64,000 nucleotides of DNA from DATBLE01 sp963791425 (lineage in GTDB: Bacteria; Actinomycetota; Thermoleophilia; Gaiellales; Gaiellaceae), in NCBI GenBank assembly GCA_963791425.1, contig CAWBSE010000004.1, positions 496,001 to 560,000 of the forward strand, given 5' to 3'. This document shows, piece after piece, positions 62,411 through 64,000 of the stretch. A program made the position numbers and the translations under genes. A model generated the notes under the pieces. That model saw only the letters and a program-made list of their open reading frames with translations, made no database searches and had not been told where the DNA came from. Positions within the stretch are counted from its first letter, which is position 1, and the number at the start of each line of letters is the position of its first letter.

Positions 62411-63127
62411 GCGGTCGAGCCGCCCCCAGAACGCCCGCTTCGCCGCCGGGGTGACCTGCATCGCCGAGAAGTGGTCGGCGTGGAACGAACCCACCGACTT
62501 CACCACCTCGGCTTGGACGTTCTCGGGCGGGAAGCCGTCGTCTCGGAGGCGGATGAGGAGGTCGTGCACGCCGTCTGCGGAGTCCTCCGCGCCCGCGAGC
62601 AGCAACACGTGCGCGGAGTGGGGCAGCCGCTTGAGGTTCACGACCTCCTCGACGACCGGGTTGAGCTGGCTGGGGAAGATGCTCATCACCGCGGCGGGCA
62701 CGACCCGGAACCGCCAGGCTGACCCCGCCAGCTCCATCGCCAGCCTGCCCCCGCGCGAGTAGCCGACGAACACGACCGGGATGCGGGGACGGCCGAGCGT
62801 GATGATCCCGGCGACGACGGCCTTGGCCGAGTGCAGCAGCGCGGGCCCGCGTCCGGGTGAATTCTCGTAGCGCGGGTAGATCACGTCGTTCCCCGTGCGG
62901 ACGAGGTGCTCGATCCACGGCAGGTGGTTCGCCGGGTACAGCTCGCTCTGGTCGAGGCCGTGCATGAAGACGATCACGGACTTCGGATGCGGCGCCCGCC
63001 AGACCCAGTACAGATCGGCGCCCTGCAGGAACGGCCCCTCCATCTTCGGCGGGGCGGCCGCCGGGCCGGCGAGGGCGCCCGGCGCCAGGAGGGCGAAGAG
63101 CAAAGCGACGAGTGCGGCGCGCCTCAT
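62387..63127 (-). CDS. Secreted alpha/beta-hydrolase-fold protein
   Basis: A 246-residue exported protein. The signal peptide MRRAALVALLFALLAPGALAG is followed by an alpha/beta-hydrolase core. FMHGLDQSELYP forms the oxyanion loop, the nucleophile elbow GYSRGG carries the serine, AGAEDSADGV the acid and FHADHFSAM the histidine. The substrate is unknown; the group includes esterases and dienelactone-hydrolase relatives. The start is ATG 63127. It is convergent with the rhodanese gene and overlaps its end by 24 bases. Confidence 0.83.
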   Translation of the reverse strand: MRRAALVALLFALLAPGALAGPAAAPPKMEGPFLQGADLYWVWRAPHPKSVIVFMHGLDQSELYPANHLPWIEHLVRTGNDVIYPRYENSPGRGPALLHSAKAVVAGIITLGRPRIPVVFVGYSRGGRLAMELAGSAWRFRVVPAAVMSIFPSQLNPVVEEVVNLKRLPHSAHVLLLAGAEDSADGVHDLLIRLRDDGFPPENVQAEVVKSVGSFHADHFSAMQVTPAAKRAFWGRLDRLLGGLHR

Positions 63128-63185
63128 GAAAACGTATGACGTCGGCAGGAGTCGCTAGTCTGTCGCCCGTCACGTCCTTTAACCC

Positions 63186-63199
63186 GGTCCAGTGAGGCC
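63186..63199 (+). promoter_or_regulatory. PyrR-binding loop in the pyr operon leader
   Basis: GGTCCAGTGAGGCC matches the PyrR-binding consensus (A/G)(A/G)UCCNGNGAGG(C/U). It lies four bases before the AAGGAG ribosome-binding site (63203-63208) of pyrR, with no terminator hairpin in the 85-base leader. That suits translational repression by UMP-bound PyrR, as described in mycobacteria, and not attenuation. Confidence 0.7.
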
Positions 63200-63213
63200 G
63201 AAAAGGAGTCGAG

Positions 63214-63795
63214 TTGAGTGCACACGCACCCGCCCAGGGGCGGGTTCTTCTAGACGCAGACGCGCTCGGCCGCACCCTTCAGCGGATCGCTCACGAGATC
63301 ATCGAGGGCAACACCGATCTCGGCAGCGTCGCACTGATCGGCATCCATACCCGCGGCGTCCCGCTCGCGCACCGCCTGCGCCGGCTGGTCGAGGAGTTCA
63401 GCGGCGTCACGGTCGACCTCGGGACGATCGACATCACCTTCCACCGCGACGATGTCCACGTGCGCGGCAGCGAGGCGCCCCTGCACGCGCAGCCGCTCGT
63501 CCGCGAGTCGAAGCTCGACTTCGCGCTCGAGGGTCGCACCTGCATCCTCGTCGACGACGTCCTCTACACCGGCCGCACGATCCGCGCCGCGATCGAGGCG
63601 CTGTTCGCCTACGGCCGCCCGGCCCGCGTCCAGCTCGCCGTCGTCGCCGACCGCGGCCACCGCGAGCTTCCGATCCGCCCCGACTACGTCGGTAAGAACC
63701 TGCCCACCGCCCGGCACGAGCGCGTCCAGGTGCAACTCGTCGAGATCGACGAGATCGACCAGGTCCTGCTCGTCTCACAGGAGGAGACCCAGTGA
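63214..63795 (+). CDS. pyrR: Bifunctional pyr operon regulator/uracil phosphoribosyltransferase
   Basis: A 193-residue phosphoribosyltransferase-fold RNA-binding protein. The PRPP motif VDDVLYTGRTIRAA is at about residues 112-125. VALIGIHTRGVPLA, LDFALEGRTCILVDDV and DRGHRELPIRPDYVGKNLPTA are PyrR signatures. It binds the pyr leader when uridine nucleotides are plentiful. The TTG at 63214 follows an AAGGAG site at the right distance. It overlaps pyrB as GTGA and begins the pyrimidine biosynthesis operon. Confidence 0.95.
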   Translation: MSAHAPAQGRVLLDADALGRTLQRIAHEIIEGNTDLGSVALIGIHTRGVPLAHRLRRLVEEFSGVTVDLGTIDITFHRDDVHVRGSEAPLHAQPLVRESKLDFALEGRTCILVDDVLYTGRTIRAAIEALFAYGRPARVQLAVVADRGHRELPIRPDYVGKNLPTARHERVQVQLVEIDEIDQVLLVSQEETQ

Positions 63796-64000
63796 CCGTC
63801 CAGCTGGTGCGCGACGACCTGCTCCCGCCGTCCGACCCGCCGCCGCGGCGGCATCTGATCTCGATCGGCGATCTCACCCGCGACGACGTCGGGCGGCTGC
63901 TCGCGACCGCGAACACCTTCGAGCGCTCGCTCGAGCGCGAGATGAAGAAGCTGCCGACGCTGCGCGGCCGCACGGTCGTGAACCTCTTCTTCGAGTCGTC
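63792..64000 (+). CDS. pyrB: Aspartate carbamoyltransferase catalytic subunit, 3' part off the window
   Basis: The first 69 codons of an aspartate carbamoyltransferase, which condenses aspartate and carbamoyl phosphate in UMP synthesis. HLISIGDLTRDDVGRLLATA is the N-terminal helix, and GRTVVNLFFESS is where the carbamoyl-phosphate loop STRTR would follow, just past the edge. The start GTG 63792 overlaps the pyrR stop. The assignment is secure from the motif and from its operon place. Confidence 0.93.
   Translation, partial: MTVQLVRDDLLPPSDPPPRRHLISIGDLTRDDVGRLLATANTFERSLEREMKKLPTLRGRTVVNLFFES

Overview
The window is high-GC, densely coded actinobacterial DNA. Many genes start with GTG or TTG, and neighbouring genes often share bases at their stop and start codons. 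WhiA, an actinobacterial-type coproheme decarboxylase, a split glycolysis operon, and secreted repeat proteins and subtilases suit a soil Actinomycetota, possibly class Thermoleophilia. That placement is inferred from gene content, not from a marker-gene tree.

Layout. 1-13 kb: a secreted subtilase (cut by the window edge), a Bcp peroxiredoxin, a RibD-like reductase, tRNA-Leu(CAG), coproheme decarboxylase, two tandem secreted glycosidase-like paralogues, uvrC, a lipoprotein, an esterase, a P5C dehydrogenase, an alkyltransferase and whiA. 13.2-17.8 kb: a candidate structured RNA, then gap, pgk, tpiA and gpmI, which form the lower glycolytic segment. 17.8-27.5 kb: an ECF sigma factor, a phosphoesterase, an M48 protease, an unusual K+ channel, argS, glpX, class I aldolase and a secreted repeat protein. 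In this part seven +1 frame breaks fall in otherwise conserved genes. They look like single-base insertion errors in the assembly.

27.5-30.4 kb: tRNA-Gly(CCC), a glycosyltransferase gene whose 3' end stops at the tRNA, and L-2-hydroxyglutarate oxidase, in DNA of lower GC. This looks like a foreign or joined segment. 30.6-39.7 kb: housekeeping and transport genes (LLM oxidoreductase, HerA-like ATPase, HIT, CorA, MFS, PLP enzyme). 39.6-45.1 kb: a tightly coupled MoxR/DUF58/von Willebrand (Bat-type) operon. 45.1-57.0 kb: a beta-glycan utilisation locus. A five-gene peptide-type ABC importer with GH130 and GH1 enzymes is divergent from a LacI regulator and a GH94 phosphorylase. Three 18-bp palindromes exactly 77 bp apart lie between the two arms.

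57.1-64.0 kb: tRNA-Arg(CCG), a D-glutamate catabolic pair (DgcA-like epimerase and DUF1611 DgcN-like protein), a small LysM membrane protein whose promoter carries two SOS boxes, RNase Z, a DUF2007 protein, a P-domain secreted protein, a rhodanese, a secreted alpha/beta hydrolase, and the start of a pyrR-pyrB operon with a PyrR-binding loop at the ribosome-binding site.

The clearest new signal is the LexA-type, leaderless promoter at 59255-59297. It implies a YneA/ChiZ-like division suppressor that is not next to lexA in this window.
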